A program made the translations under genes and the position numbers. This document shows, one piece after another, positions 20,761-32,449 of a stretch of 64,000 nt of DNA. Source of the stretch: Undaria pinnatifida (Eukaryota; Sar; Phaeophyceae; Laminariales; Alariaceae). The notes beneath the pieces are model-generated. The model was given only the letters and a program-made list of their open reading frames with translations. It did no database searches and was not told the origin of the DNA. The stretch lies in NCBI GenBank assembly GCA_012845835.1, contig JABAKD010000010.1, forward strand, positions 1,255,001 to 1,319,000. The letters are read 5' to 3'. The first letter of the stretch is position 1; each line of letters opens with the position of its first letter.

Positions 20761-20870
20761 CACCTACAATGATAATTACAACCCACTTTACGTATTGGTC
20801 ATATAATGTCATGATATCATGCTTATTATGCTTATTATAAGGGCCTTACTATAACCCCCGCCCTCTACAA

Positions 20871-20942
20871 GTATACTATACTATACTATAATATACTATA
20901 CTATGCTATACTATACTATACTATACTATACTATACTATACT
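20871..20942. repeat. (CTATA)n microsatellite
   Basis: About fourteen near-perfect units of a pentamer. Self-complementary TATA steps could allow cruciform formation. Confidence 0.95.
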
Positions 20943-21149
20943 AACCATGTCGTATAATATTATCATACTCACTAAAGTATCTACCTTCCATGCGGGTTCC
21001 ATAGTATCAGTGCACAGAATGATTTGTTATGGAAAATCGTCCTGTTGTTGTTGTTGTTGTTGTTGACCCTCACAACATCCACGGGAGTCACCGACCTACA
21101 TACTGGAGTATAATATACCTTTCATGAGGATCAAATATATATTACCAGG

Positions 21150-21720
21150 TACAAAATAAAAATACGCTCCAGCTGTGAGATCGAAGATTTCGTCGAAACT
21201 CATCTTTTTTGCAAGCTGTGTGTGATACTCCGATCGCGCGTGTTACGGGTTGTGTGTCCTCATTAAGGATATAAGTCGGCGACTCCCCTTGGAACTACAG
21301 TGTAGCTATCAGGGTCAACAGGGTGATGTCAGTCAGTCTGTGCGCGGAAACTATAAAACCCGTTGTCGAGGGGGACAAAATCTGACGGCTGTGGAAGGAA
21401 ATGCATTAATTTATCAAGTGAATCCTGTGAGTCGAATAACCGGTGAGGGGAGGGCGGAGTTTTTAAGCACGTGGGGGCCTGGGTTTGATCAAGAGGGAGC
21501 GCGGGGGGGGGGGGGGGGGGGGGGGGACGGTCGTGGAAGCTCAATTTGTGCGTGGAAATTATTAAATCCTTTAAGGGGATAAATGTGACGGTTTTGGAAG
21601 GAATGCACCAGTTTATCATGTATATCCTGTAATTCGTACAACCAGTGAGAAGGCGGAGCGTTCGAGGGGGGGAGGGGCGGTGGGAGGGGGGAGGGGGGGC
21701 GAAGTTTTTTTTGAAGCATC
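21150..21720 (-). repeat. Inverted-repeat arm A (partner 33870-34425)
   Basis: The reverse complement matches 34070-34425: R3 words AGCTGTGAGATCG and GATCGCGCG, then ACTATAAAACCCGTT, AGGAAATGCATTAATTTATC and AACCGGTGAGGGGAGGGCGG. A second, diverged half-unit follows (GGAATGCACCAGTTTATCA). A G run of more than 20 lies at about 21507-21527. Confidence 0.75.
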
Positions 21721-21744
21721 ATATATATACATGCATATATTTTT

Positions 21745-22035
21745 CTCACACTTTTACTTTCCAGCTTCTGGACAAGCCGTGGTCACAGGTGTCGTCCCTT
21801 CTTCCCCCCGGTTCTTGCCTTCAGTTTTTATCGCGCATAGGGTTCAGCACTCCCACTGCTCGTCGATTTTTCATCGAGTGTTGCTAACTCACGCTCTCGC
21901 GCTTTCCGCAAGTCAATTTGTGCACAAGAAAAAGTCCCAACGAATTTATACGAGTATGCACTCGGCGGGGCTCGAACTCACGAAACTGACCTATACCAGG
22001 CTCGAGGATAACCGGATACCCCACCGGGGCGACCG
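21745..22035 (-). mobile_element. tRNA-derived SINE, copy 2
   Basis: Reverse complement of copy 1 with few differences. The AT-rich tail lies on the left (21722-21744), the B box complement GGGGCTCGAACTC near 21967-21979, and the tRNA-like head ends with CACCGGGGCGACCG at 22022-22035. Confidence 0.88.
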
Positions 22036-22044
22036 GCATATATA

Positions 22045-23125
22045 ACACGCGCGAACGACCTTCCGTAAATTTTGTGCAACCACTACAGTCTGTATATCAT
22101 TAATAGCGAAACATAGATGTACCACGCGGCTTGCAAAGTTGAGTTTCAACCATTCAATCGGTCGTGCTCACAGCTGACGTTTTTCAATTTTTTATCAAAA
22201 CTACTTACCAGGTACAAATTCGATCTTCTGAGAGGCCCTGAGAGGCCTCCTTTTTTTTTCGCTTTCGACACTAACGTTAAGACGTTTTCATTTGCGGACT
22301 CCTGAGCGGGCTCGTATGCCTGAAACAGCGCTTCAGCGCTTTTATTTAGTTTTTCAAAACCCAAGGCCTTTTTTTTAGGAAGTTGAGCTTTTTATTCCCT
22401 TGAGTTTAAAACTCCTTTTTTCTGGAGCAGCGCTTCTCTCAGCGCTTTCATTTAGCTTTTTCAATATCTGGTACGTTTATCACGATAATTCTGAGAAATG
22501 TTGATCGTGGAACGAATCCAACAGGCGAAAATACAGCCAAGTCGACCGCCGACTATCGGACGGTGGTCTGGTTGGCTACTCAAAAAACCGACAGACCAAC
22601 AGACCAACAGGCCAACAGAGGGGCAATAGACCGTTGCCGTAGGGTTAGGTGTTCCGTGCCTATTCTACCGCTGTGTAGGTATTACTACTGCAAGTTCGAA
22701 CTCATGGTAGAACACGTCTGGCAATATATTATTATACACGCCGAGGTAAGCAGGGGTAACCCATGCACCCTAGACTACCGGTGCACATGTGCATGCCCGT
22801 GCTGCAGCTGCCTGGTACACCAAGCTGCGCACCAGGTAGTCTATAGGGCTGCCAGGTACCAGTTTTACATGATTGATACTGTATAATAGTACAAGCATGC
22901 ATATGCTGTAACCCCTTTACATCTGGAAACCCGTCTTGGGGGGTAAATTACTTGGAATTAGTATAGGAAGGGGGCTTTGGGGCTCCAGTTAGTGTGCCAT
23001 CCGAACAAAGTGTGGCGAAAGTGTCCAATGGCTATTGCCCCCCCCAAAAAACATGGTGAAAAACATTAATCAAGATCAAGAAAAGCAAAGCGTGAAGCCA
23101 CGACCCCTATTTCTGAATGTGCCTG
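22045..23125. other. R3 fragment and unclassified spacer
   Basis: GCTTGCAAAGTTGAGTTTC at 22128-22146 and CACAGCTGACG at 22170 belong to repeat R3 (also near 21190, 34350, 59625, 60735 and 61570). 22325-22465 contains a two-copy CAGCGCTT...TTTAGTTTTTCAA repeat. No gene seen. Confidence 0.45.
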
Positions 23126-23129
23126 CCTG

Positions 23130-23205
23130 TCCCCCTCCCTGACCCTGCCCCCTCCAGCCGCAAGGGCCAAGTCTTCCCCCCCCAAACACATTGCTTCCAG
23201 AGAAG
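23130..23205 (+). repeat. Left half of an R250 unit split by the LTR retrotransposon
   Basis: CCCCTCCAGCCGCAAGGGCCAAGTC through CTTCCAGAGAAG is the first part of an R250 unit. The unit resumes at 31286 with GAAGAGTCGAGCGACAACCCGCT. Removing the element and one GAAG restores the unit. Confidence 0.85.
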
Positions 23206-23692
23206 TGTTACGAATCGGAGCCTGATTGGCGGAGTCAGTCTGGGATAAGGGTGGACATGCGAGTATATTCATGGCGAAGAAGACGAAGGTATCTAGCCTA
23301 CTAGCATCGCAAGGTCCACACACAGGCTAAATCGGTAGCCCGCATCAGGTATTCATAATGACTGACCTCCGTAGGTCCGATACGACCGAGTTCAGAAGGC
23401 GCTTGAGCGTTCCTCGGAGAAAGAGAGAGCAAGTCCCTCGTACAAGTGCTCAGGATGGGAAGTCTCCCGAGAAAGTGGCGTGAAAATGGTAACTTGATTG
23501 CTGATCCGAAGGTTTATGAACGTGAACCCAAGGAACTGTAGATTTGTGTAATTAGAACTGGAACCGGAATTGAAATTGTGGCAGGGTGGAGAGGCCACAC
23601 CCGACTAAGGGAGGGGACATAAATAGCGCGTCCCCTACTATAACAAAAACGCCTGTCATAGTAACTCTTGAAACTGTCACTAAACCGTAACA
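23206..23692 (-). repeat. 3' LTR of the retrotransposon
   Basis: Downstream LTR in element orientation. It matches 30799-31285 base for base as far as I could compare. A TATA-like CTATTTATG occurs on the minus strand near 23617-23625. Confidence 0.92.
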
Positions 23693-26127
23693 TCCCCCCA
23701 TTAGTACACACTGTACTATATGTACTAATTAACGGTACCTAGCAGGGATAGTGACAACCGCGAGGTGACACACTCCCTTTGGCGAAAACTACCGGTGATA
23801 TCTTCGAGTAGGTCGAACGGCCAACCGAAAATTACAAGAGGCAATTAGTGGCAAAACTCAAATAAAATCCACAGCTCTTCATAATTCTCACTGCGCGTTG
23901 GCTCGCGGCCCGATATCGACTTGAGCGAAGGTAAACCCGGCTTCCGGGACAAACCCTTCGCTCCCCATCCCGAGAGCCCTAGAATTTAGACAACAACCGA
24001 AAACACCAAGTGACACTCGGACGTAAAATACTCTAAAAAAAAACCGTCCCTCGCTTGGTGTTTCCACTGTAGTTGCTGCCCGGCTCTCAACCCCTACAGC
24101 GCGGGAAAAACCTGGCCATCCAGGAAAAAACCCATTGCGCAACGCCCTACAACACCAAGCTCACACAAACGCCATGGCATACCGCACGGACCCACAAGGG
24201 TGCTACCGGGCGCAGGGCCACCCTTCGACTACCAATCAGACCAGAACATCTAATCAGCCCGTCTCCAAACATTCAAACTTTAACTGGCTGTCAACTGGGG
24301 GGCACGCTTGAAAATCGACAACACCAATATCTTCCCCCCTAGCATAATGCGATGACAAGAGCAATATGCTATAGCAATACTGTGACTGTATAGCCAAGGG
24401 TACAAAGCCGCAAAACTTTTTACAGAAATAATGACCTCGAGGATAGGCTAACAAACCGAAACACAGGGGCCATAAGAGGGAAATCCTCGATAAAAACCCT
24501 CCCCCCTGCCTTTTCACTGCGTATTTGATCGCCTGACCACCATTCAATGGCTCAAAGTCCGTATGTGGACGAGTTTGACGTGCATGAAAGCAGCACGAGA
24601 CTCCACGGAACTGACTCGTCTACTCCTCTTTGAGTCTGCCCACGTACAATACAATTTTCCATCAAAATGCACGACGGGCAAAGAATTATTAATCTTCGGC
24701 AAAAGCGGAACTCCGATGCGAGGCATCAAAGCACAAAAATAAGAAGAATCTGACACAAAAAACCTCAAACAAAGTAAACGGCATACAAAATAATCCACGA
24801 AAACGCAATGTCGGTACTCAACAATATACCGCAAAAAGAAGAAAAGCATGACGGGCAAAGAGATCCTAAACCTTTGGCAAAAGCAGAACTCCGATGCCAG
24901 GTATCAAAGCACAAAAAGGTAGAATGTGACATAAACCGCAAACAAAGTAAACGGCTGAAGGTCGAGGATAAGCACGAAGCCCTCACCAAACAACCACTTG
25001 ATAGTCTATTTAAATTCAACTCATACCCAAATAGTAAACACGACCCCGTCACTTCTCAAGAGACTATACCAACAGCCTATCCGAATCTTAAAGCAGTGCC
25101 GATCCTAGAAACAGGGCATACCCCCCATGAGCTGTGAAATAAAATCGACGCAGATGCCCAGGGGAAACCCATGCAACGAGCAAGAGCCCGATAAAATCCC
25201 ATTGGTAACTCCGAAACGAAGCCATTACAATCGCAGAAAGATTGTAGCAACACAGACTGTCTGACAGCAGTTGAGCGTCCAAAGTAAGTCAAACAAGGCA
25301 AAACGCAAAACGAAACAACACGGCCAACAACAAACACAAAAACAAAACATAGCAGCCAACACGGCTATCGAACATAAAAAAACAAAGCAAAACGAAATAA
25401 CACGGCCAACAGTAACCAACACCAGAAAAACGAAGAATAAAGACTGGCAAACCAAAAACGGCAAGTGGCCTGAAATCGAAGGACTACAACGGCACGTAGT
25501 ATACAGCCTCCTGACGAACAACCACCTGTTCGCCTGTCAAAATCAAGCCTTACCCAACCACTTATTACAAACTCGTCACTGTTGAAGAGACTTCATACCA
25601 ATAGTAGCTCGCACCCTTCATGAAGTAGTGCCAATAAAAAAAAATAAAATAAAAAAATAAAAAGAAAGGAATTCAACTCCAACACTCACACCCAACCCAA
25701 GTACAACAGCGTTCACAACGTTGTCGCACTATTGTAAAATAACACACATCTTGCTGCCCCATACTGTTTTACACCCGGCCGACCGGTGCCCGGGTGATTC
25801 CCGTCTTAACCCACAACCAAACGACATTCCCCCCGACCCCACTTTATCCAAAACGAAAAGCTAGGCCCAACGGACAGCTAACTACAGTCCCGCAGGAATA
25901 AAATTGGCCACCGGGTCAAAACCCCCTGTATGTCTTGTATCATACAAACCATTGTGATTGCAACAATGGCCGCATTCAAACGATTACCATGGCCAGAACC
26001 TAAAATGCCAAGTAGCGCCCTACTCACCCATGCCCCTCAAAGTAGCGTGGGGTGGCGGCCTCACAAATTATTCCTCGCATAACTCAAAACATGGTACGAA
26101 TAATGCTCACACCCTTGACTCGTAGGT
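23693..26127. other. Internal non-coding region between RNase H relic and polypurine tract
   Basis: A-rich on the plus strand. It holds a diverged ~175-bp tandem duplication (about 24655-24985; shared CGGGCAAAGA, GGCAAAAGC(G/A)GAACTCCGATGC and CAAACAAAGTAAACGGC) and a repeated ACGAAA(C/T)AACACGGCCAACA word (25311-25405). 2.4 kb after RNase H is far longer than usual for this class. Confidence 0.5.
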
Positions 26128-26295
26128 TCAACAAAAACTTACGGTGAGATTAAAAGGGGTCGCAGCGAGGGATTTCGTCAAAGTATCCGCGTGCTGCTCT
26201 TCCGAAGCTACAAATTGAATATCAATTTCCTGCGCACGAAGTAGCTCTCGGACGAAATGGAACCGCACATCTATGTGTTTGCTCAGGCGGCCTGA
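26128..26295 (-). pseudogene. Ty1/copia-type RNase H C-terminal relic
   Basis: Fifty-five codons then TGA. The conserved end of copia polyproteins is readable as SKHIDVRFHFVRELL, then EIDIQFVASEEQHADTLTK. A stop codon lies immediately upstream and no reverse transcriptase frame precedes it, so only the tail of pol remains. Confidence 0.8.
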
Positions 26296-26496
26296 TCAAT
26301 TACTATGACCAAACACGTGAACATACGTCTCGCACACCAGACTAATTTTCTAGATACAGATACCCACACATAACATTCACCCCGCTATTGCAACAAAGCA
26401 TCATAATATTTTTTTTGACGGAACTACTCTACTCCAAATCGAACAGCTGCCACCCACTGGATGTACCATTTTTCCTCCAAAAACTTATCAACAGGA

Positions 26497-26650
26497 CTCG
26501 TGGTCAAAGTGTAACTGAACAACTAATACGAGAAGCAGAACAGGGTAAGAAACTCTACGCATTGTCTGCCGACCTCGTGGTCAAAGTGTAACTGAACAAC
26601 TAATACGAGAAGCAGAACAGGGTAAGAAACTCTACGCATTGCCGGCCGAC
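26497..26650. repeat. Two-copy 77-bp tandem repeat
   Basis: CTCGTGGTCAAAGTGTAACT starts at 26497 and again at 26574, and the copies are nearly identical through CTCTACGCATTG. Confidence 0.9.
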
Positions 26651-26654
26651 CCAG

Positions 26655-27444
26655 TTATGGTCGCTCTAGCGCAGTCGCCAGTAGCGGTCTCTGTAGTCGT
26701 ACACCTGCCCTTGCAGTCTGAGACCACCGCCAAAGTCTTTCCAGATGGTGGAACCTATTGGGAACAGGGTCAAGGCTTGACGGCGAGAGAGGGGGGTACG
26801 AGGGTTGACTGAGACGGGAACTCAATCGCTCGCAGATTGGGGGTTGTACAAATGCCATGGTGCAATAAAGCCATCTAGCTGCGAGGGGGTGAAACATCTC
26901 ATTCTCAGACAACCAGCTCGACTCTACCCCATCATTCGACCTCCCCTTGTATTCCCACCTATCGACACCGGATGGGGATTTTGTTCGGCGACAACTAACA
27001 AGAGAGTCAAAATGCGAAGAGTTCACCGCTTCTGTCGCGATGCCTGCTGCTCTCGGACTCGCGCACCAGCACCAGGCTTCCTTTCTCGAGAGCTACTCCG
27101 GCTGATGGCCTTGAAATGGAAGCGTTGGCGCGGGCCCTCGCGGTTACCCTCAATTTGTGCTGCTTCTCGAGCGCGAGACGGACTTCTCGGAGGTTCTGTA
27201 TGCATCGCTCCACGAAGTTGTCTAGGCCACCGCTCTGTTCTGTCTCCGCTGACAAGGGTACCAAGGAATCTGCCCCCAATGTGTGTCGTCCTGCTGTCGT
27301 CGCGCGAGGGTTGCGGGATTGGTGGATGGCCGGTGTCTTCATGACTTGGTGAGCTTCCGACGAGCGAGGGACCTCCCCCCCTGCTGAAAGCACCTCCCCA
27401 AGATCGTCCCTGAGATCGCTACTGCTGGTGTGGGGAGCAGGCAC
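26655..27444 (-). pseudogene. Possible integrase C-terminal relic
   Basis: The minus-strand frame 27444-27007 contains VERCIQNLREVRLALEKQ and then EKGSLVLVRESESS, which resembles the region before and within the SH3-like end of retroelement integrases (a charged helix followed by G-D-x-V-L-V-R). The overlapping frame 27026-26655 reads RWEYKGRSNDGVESSWL, loosely like a chromodomain. Both are short and frameshifted. The similarity is from memory of the fold pattern. Confidence 0.35.
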
Positions 27445-28734
27445 GGGCGAGGGCTCGGAACGAAGGCAAGGCGTGACAGCGCACGGGCAAGGGTTCGGAT
27501 CAGAGGAACGGCGGAACAGCGCACGGGCCAGACTTCAGAGGGAGCGATCGGTGCACGGGCAAGGCTTTGGAACGAAGGAGCATCGCGCGGGCAAAGCTTC
27601 GGGCCGAGGGAACCGTCGCTTGGTGTCGGGTAATTCCGTGCCGTGGCAGGCTTCTGACGACGGCGGCACCTCCCCCCCTTCACGAATTGAAAATTCATGG
27701 AAAGAAAGGAACAGAGGGACCATTGTAACAATTGTGGGTACGGACGTTAACGGGACGGCGGTAAATAATGAAGCTACGCAGCCGAACAGGGGCCGGGTTG
27801 CCGCCGTCCTTTAGAATTGGAGACGGCAACAAAGGTCCCAACAAAAAGTGCTGAGCCCTATTTAAAAGACATTCCCCCTCTTGCCGAACGAACACGTCAT
27901 ACAGAACAGAAGCAACACGAGCACACACAAAAAAAAAAAAAAAAAAAAAGACAGAACGAAAAGGAAAACAAGCGCAGAAACGAAAGGCAAAAAACAAACA
28001 AACAAGCGCACGTCGCACAGCAAGGCAGCAACCGCGGCAAAAAGCAACAGCAGAACAGCAGCGGAAAGCAACACAAGGAATGAGTGAACGAGCTAACTGA
28101 GGAATATGGCGCAGTATGCGAGTCTTTGTACAACGGAGCGCAAAAGTATGTGCACAATCATGCAATTCTGGGAAGGACATGTGAACCAAAACCACCAGCT
28201 GTAGAGACACGCGGAGGCGGTCAGACAGCAACAATAGCAGAAAACAGCTGCCTAGCAGCAGAATACATTGCTTGAGAGATGAGTGCAAACGGGAAGGAGT
28301 TGACAAATACAGCGGAGCATGCGAGCCTTTCAATATATACGAAGAAACGAAACTATGCGTGCGCACATGACATCCGGTTCAATAAAAAAAGAACAAGATA
28401 AATCATCAAGAGGCTCTAGTATCCGTGTCGTTGAGCCAACTATGTGGTTACTGCTTGCTGTGTCTGACGACAGCGATGTCCACACCGCAATCATCGCCTG
28501 CATCCAAAACAGAGCACAAAGTAATGGGGCAAAGGAAACAAGGAAGGGATGGAAAAACAGGAGGGCGGTTCAGCAACTACTGCATCACACGACGATGTCG
28601 CGGTAGCCACAACCGCAACAACAACCCGACGACACAGCAGTAACAACAGTGGAACCCTTCCCGGCAAAATGAAATGACAGATGAAGATAGGCATGCATAG
28701 CGTACGTAACAAATTTACAAAGATTGATCGACAG

Positions 28735-28860
28735 CGACCATCTCCAGTTTGATCACGAGCAAACGTGGAGTTGGGTTTGATCACAGGCAAACGTGCGTGA
28801 TCATGGGTTAACGTGTTTGCTCGGGTCAAACATCACCGGTTTGATCACGAACGAAGAAGA
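28735..28860. repeat. TTTGATCACGAGCAAACGTG-type repeats
   Basis: Four degenerate copies of a ~30-bp word with GATCA and AACGTG cores inside the LTR element. Confidence 0.7.
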
Positions 28861-29204
28861 TGCAAAAACAGGGAAACATCAACATTAGTGGGAGAGCAAG
28901 TGAAAACATCACCAGAAAACCGTGATCGGCATCCAGTCATGTGTACCCGGTACACTATTAATGATGAATTCGCAAGCGATAGCAGAGAGCATATCGAGCA
29001 AAACAACGATGACACAAACTGCAGCAAGCTCAGCGTACCACAGCGCCAACAATTGAATTGAATTAAATGAAATTAAATTTAATTATACGCGTATGAAAAT
29101 ACGTGGAAGTGTGGTGAGCTAAAGCTTCATTTTTCCTCATCCGCCGGAGAAAAAAAATAAAATAAAAAGAAATAATCAATTGAGTGACACAGCTCCTGAA
29201 GTGG

Positions 29205-29605
29205 AAAGACGAGTAGCATGTTAGCAATACAGCAGTGGTAATATAACAGGGAACATTGGGAAGACGAGTAGCATGTTAGTAATACAGCAGTGGTAATATA
29301 TCAGGTAACGTTGTGACGAGGGAAGGCACAGACCCAGAGGAGACTGGTTGTTGTCCCCCTCGACATAGGAGACAACAACACGGCTCCACCAGGCGCAGAC
29401 CCTCCCATTGCAGGCTAAATAGCAGTCGCAGGAAGTGGGGCATGTGAAATAAAGCAGTAGCAGTATGTATAATAGCGTTACAGCTCGGGAGGACACAGGC
29501 CTAGAGGAGACTGGTTGTCGTCTCCCCCAACATGGGGGACAACAACACGGCTCAACCAGGCGCAGACCCTCCCATTGTGCCGTTGTGGCTGGGGAACACA
29601 ACTCA
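29205..29605. repeat. Nested tandem duplications in the LTR element
   Basis: AAGACGAGTAGCATGTTAG repeats at 29207 and 29261. A larger unit, GAGGAGACTGGTTGT ... CAGGCGCAGACCCTCCCATT, occurs at 29337-29418 and 29504-29576. Confidence 0.85.
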
Positions 29606-29799
29606 AGTACGTCAGGCATGGGTTCAGTAGTTACGAAAGTCGTCAGTAGTTACGAAAGTCGCGAGGTTCCCCTCTTATCAACATGAGACACGTACATCAC
29701 TGCTGTCTAATCTCTCAGCGCAAGGCATTGCTGTTGTTGTGGGTGTAAAAATTCGAACATCGTACGACTTTGGGCCTCGCCTGCTGTAGGCAGTGCTCA

Positions 29800-30085
29800 C
29801 GGGGCACCACAAACAGTGGAGAACAAGCAACGCAAGCAACAACGCGCGGCAACAGCAGCGACGCGCGGCAACAGGAGCAACGCGCGGCAACAGCAGCAAC
29901 GCGCGGCAACAGCATCGACGGCAGCGACGGCACCACAAACAGTGGAGAACAAGCAACGCAAGCAACAACGCGCGGCAACAGCAGCAACGCGCGGCAACAT
30001 CAGCAACGCGCGGCAACAGGAGCAACGCGCCGCAACAGGAGCAACGCGCGGCAACAGCAGCAACGGCAGCGACGGCAGCGACAGC
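29800..30085. repeat. ACGCGCGGCAACAGCAGC minisatellite
   Basis: Short units in two larger copies of about 131 bp, each opening with CACCACAAACAGTGGAGAAC (29800 and 29931). Gln/Arg/Ala-rich frames across it are repeat translations. Confidence 0.92.
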
Positions 30086-30798
30086 AGAGACACACGTGCG
30101 GATAAAAGGCCTGGGAGTTTCCGCAGCCAGTACACCCGTGGCGCGCACTCAAACCACTATCCCGCATCACTTCGGACTTATGCTCTTTGCTTTTCTTTTA
30201 TCATTTTTCAGCTGGCTGCCGGAAAATCTAGGGCGGGGGCCTAACCGGGTGTACTGCTGTTTAACTCCCACCTGTGCCATCCGACAACGACAGAGAGGGT
30301 AATCGGAACTGGAGGGAGCCATGGTGAGAGCAACGATGCAGACACACTCCAGGGTAGCGTGCTCCCCTGGGTGTGCCGTGGACCCCAAAAGATCAGCGGA
30401 TACGGGTCGAAATAGTACAGTCTCACAGCAGCAATACTACCCTAAAAGACGATATAACAGCATGTTGAAAGCGACGCAATTGGGTATCGACGCGGGACGC
30501 GTGCAAAGGCGGCACCGTGTCCATTTAACTGCTGCAATGCACCGTACCCAATTGACTTCTGCTGGACAGGCTGGGCTCCCAGGAGCGCGCGCAAAAAGTC
30601 GCGCTCACGCGCTCTGAAAAAGAGGAACAAAACGAGCGATGATGCGCTCGGAGCACAAAAGATACAGCAGCAGAGGAGCACACAAGAAGCAGCAGCAGAA
30701 AAAGCAGCAGACAGAACCACGACGAGAAACCCAAAACTAGAGGGAGATACACAGGGTGAACGCCCGCGAGGGCAAGCGCGTATCCCGGATGGACACCA

Positions 30799-31285
30799 TG
30801 TTACGAATCGGAGCCTGATTGGCGGAGTCAGTCTGGGATAAGGGTGGACATGCGAGTATATTCATGGCGAAGAAGACGAAGGTATCTAGCCTACTAGCAT
30901 CGCAAGGTCCACACACAGGCTAAATCGGTAGCCCGCATCAGGTATTCATAATGACTGACCTCCGTAGGTCCGATACGACCGAGTTCAGAAGGCGCTTGAG
31001 CGTTCCTCGGAGAAAGAGAGAGCAAGTCCCTCGTACAAGTGCTCAGGATGGGAAGTCTCCCGAGAAAGTGGCGTGAAAATGGTAACTTGATTGCTGATCC
31101 GAAGGTTTATGAACGTGAACCCAAGGAACTGTAGATTTGTGTAATTAGAACTGGAACCGGAATTGAAATTGTGGCAGGGTGGAGAGGCCACACCCGACTA
31201 AGGGAGGGGACATAAATAGCGCGTCCCCTACTATAACAAAAACGCCTGTCATAGTAACTCTTGAAACTGTCACTAAACCGTAACA
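30799..31285 (-). repeat. 5' LTR of the retrotransposon
   Basis: Upstream LTR in element orientation. The primer binding site follows directly on the minus strand (30798 downward). Confidence 0.92.
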
Positions 31286-31735
31286 GAAGAGTCGAGCGAC
31301 AACCCGCTGTCCATATTAATGGCTGATTTGCAACTGCTGCGCGTATGATGCCTGGTATGTTACAACGCGCAGACGGCTGCGCGGTGTGCGGCGTTGTTGC
31401 TTGCTACTGCTATCGCGTGTACCAAGGGAAGACTCCCCTCCGTCCGGAACTCTCTCTGCGATTCTGCCCTCTTCAGCCCCTTCCCCGAAACACTGCACCT
31501 CTCACCCCTGACCTTGCCACCGCCAGCCGCAAGGAAGGGTCAGATGTCCTCCTTCCCAAACACTTTCCAAAGAATCATCGAACGACCACCCGCTTTTAAC
31601 ATGCATGGCTTGTTTGCAGCTGCTTCGCGTTTGTCTCAATGCGCAGAAGGCTCTGTGGTGTCGCTGGCTAATGTAGCTGTCGATTGTATATATGATACCA
31701 AGGAGGTATTATTTGCCGTCTTGCTCTCGGTTTAG
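31286..31735 (+). repeat. R250 right half plus one diverged unit
   Basis: Continues the unit cut by the LTR element, then has a second unit from about 31520 (CAGCCGCAAGGAAGG). In the first unit the hairpin loop has a 12-bp insert holding CCTGGTAT. Confidence 0.8.
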
Positions 31736-31774
31736 TTCCGTAGTTTCTCTATCTTCAACCCTCCCCCCCACTCT

Positions 31775-32415
31775 GTCTATGGAGAAGTTTGGCGGGTACA
31801 AGACAGAAGTAAAAGAAATAATAGAAGAAAGGGAAAGGCTAGCGCTAAGAAATAGGGTGAAAGCGGAGAACTATTTACAGACATACGGGGGGTCGAGAGA
31901 AGATATTGGAATGAAAACCTATTTTTGAACGGCCCAATGGACTATGCGAAAAAGCTTGAACTGCGATTTCGTGTGGGGGACTTAGACCTACCAGAAAGAA
32001 GAAAGAGATATACCAGTAGTCGGGAGGAGGAGGGCGTGGCTACAAACAGGTGCCCGTGTGGCACAACAGTAGAGAGTAGGACTCGCATAGTAGGAGAATG
32101 TGAAATATGCAAGGAGGAACGGGATGCGTTAGAGACGAGGAAATTAGACGAATATGACATAGAAGAGTTTGGTAGACTAGAGAGTAGCGAGAAAACGATC
32201 GCTATCCTAGGAGATAGATGATGGCCGCAGACGGCGAAACAGGACGGGGATAGAATAAGCAAACAGTTTATATGTACGAGTAGTAAATGTAAGAAGCGTA
32301 ATGAGCGCCCAAATGTTGGTGGTGTCTCTATTAGACTATTAGGAGTAGGAACGGTGCTCCGTCTCGAAAAGGGTGCGTGATCAATGCTATGGTCAAATTA
32401 CTAAGGCAAGCAACA
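31775..32415 (+). pseudogene. 3' end of a second LINE-like family
   Basis: Frames in series encode a retroelement C-terminus: KFGGYKTEVKEIIEERERLA, then DYAKKLELRFRVGDLDLPER, then CPCGTTVESRTRIVGECEIC, then SSEKTIAILGDR and a further part after a stop (KKRNERPNVGGVSIR). The CxC...C pattern is that of LINE C-terminal zinc motifs, with arginine where a histidine is usual. At least two stops or frameshifts break it; the 5' part is absent. Confidence 0.65.
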
Positions 32416-32449
32416 AATGAGTACGCCCCCCCCCCACTCTTGATATATA

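Larger units (their letters stand above)
23206..31285 (-). mobile_element. LTR retrotransposon with matching LTRs, largely non-coding
   Basis: Two 487-bp direct repeats (23206-23692 and 30799-31285) bound 7106 bp. Each LTR starts TGTTAC and ends GTAACA. GAAG flanks both outer ends (23202-23205 and 31286-31289). Orientation is minus: next to the right-hand LTR, the minus strand reads TGGTGTCCATCCGGGATACG, a TGG-type primer binding site, and the purine tract ATGGGGGGA lies beside the left-hand LTR. The LTRs look identical by eye, which implies recent insertion. Coding is limited to short pol relics (26128-26295 and 26655-27444), so it is probably non-autonomous, like the large derivative elements known from plants. 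Confidence 0.93.

Noticed and set aside
27695-28366. 223-codon minus-strand frame in the LTR element
   Set aside because: Hydrophobic and Phe-rich because it is antisense to an A-rich tract; no retroelement motif.
29770-30302. Gln/Arg/Ala-rich frames of 110-170 codons
   Set aside because: Translation of the ACGCGCGGCAACAGC minisatellite; open in several frames on both strands.
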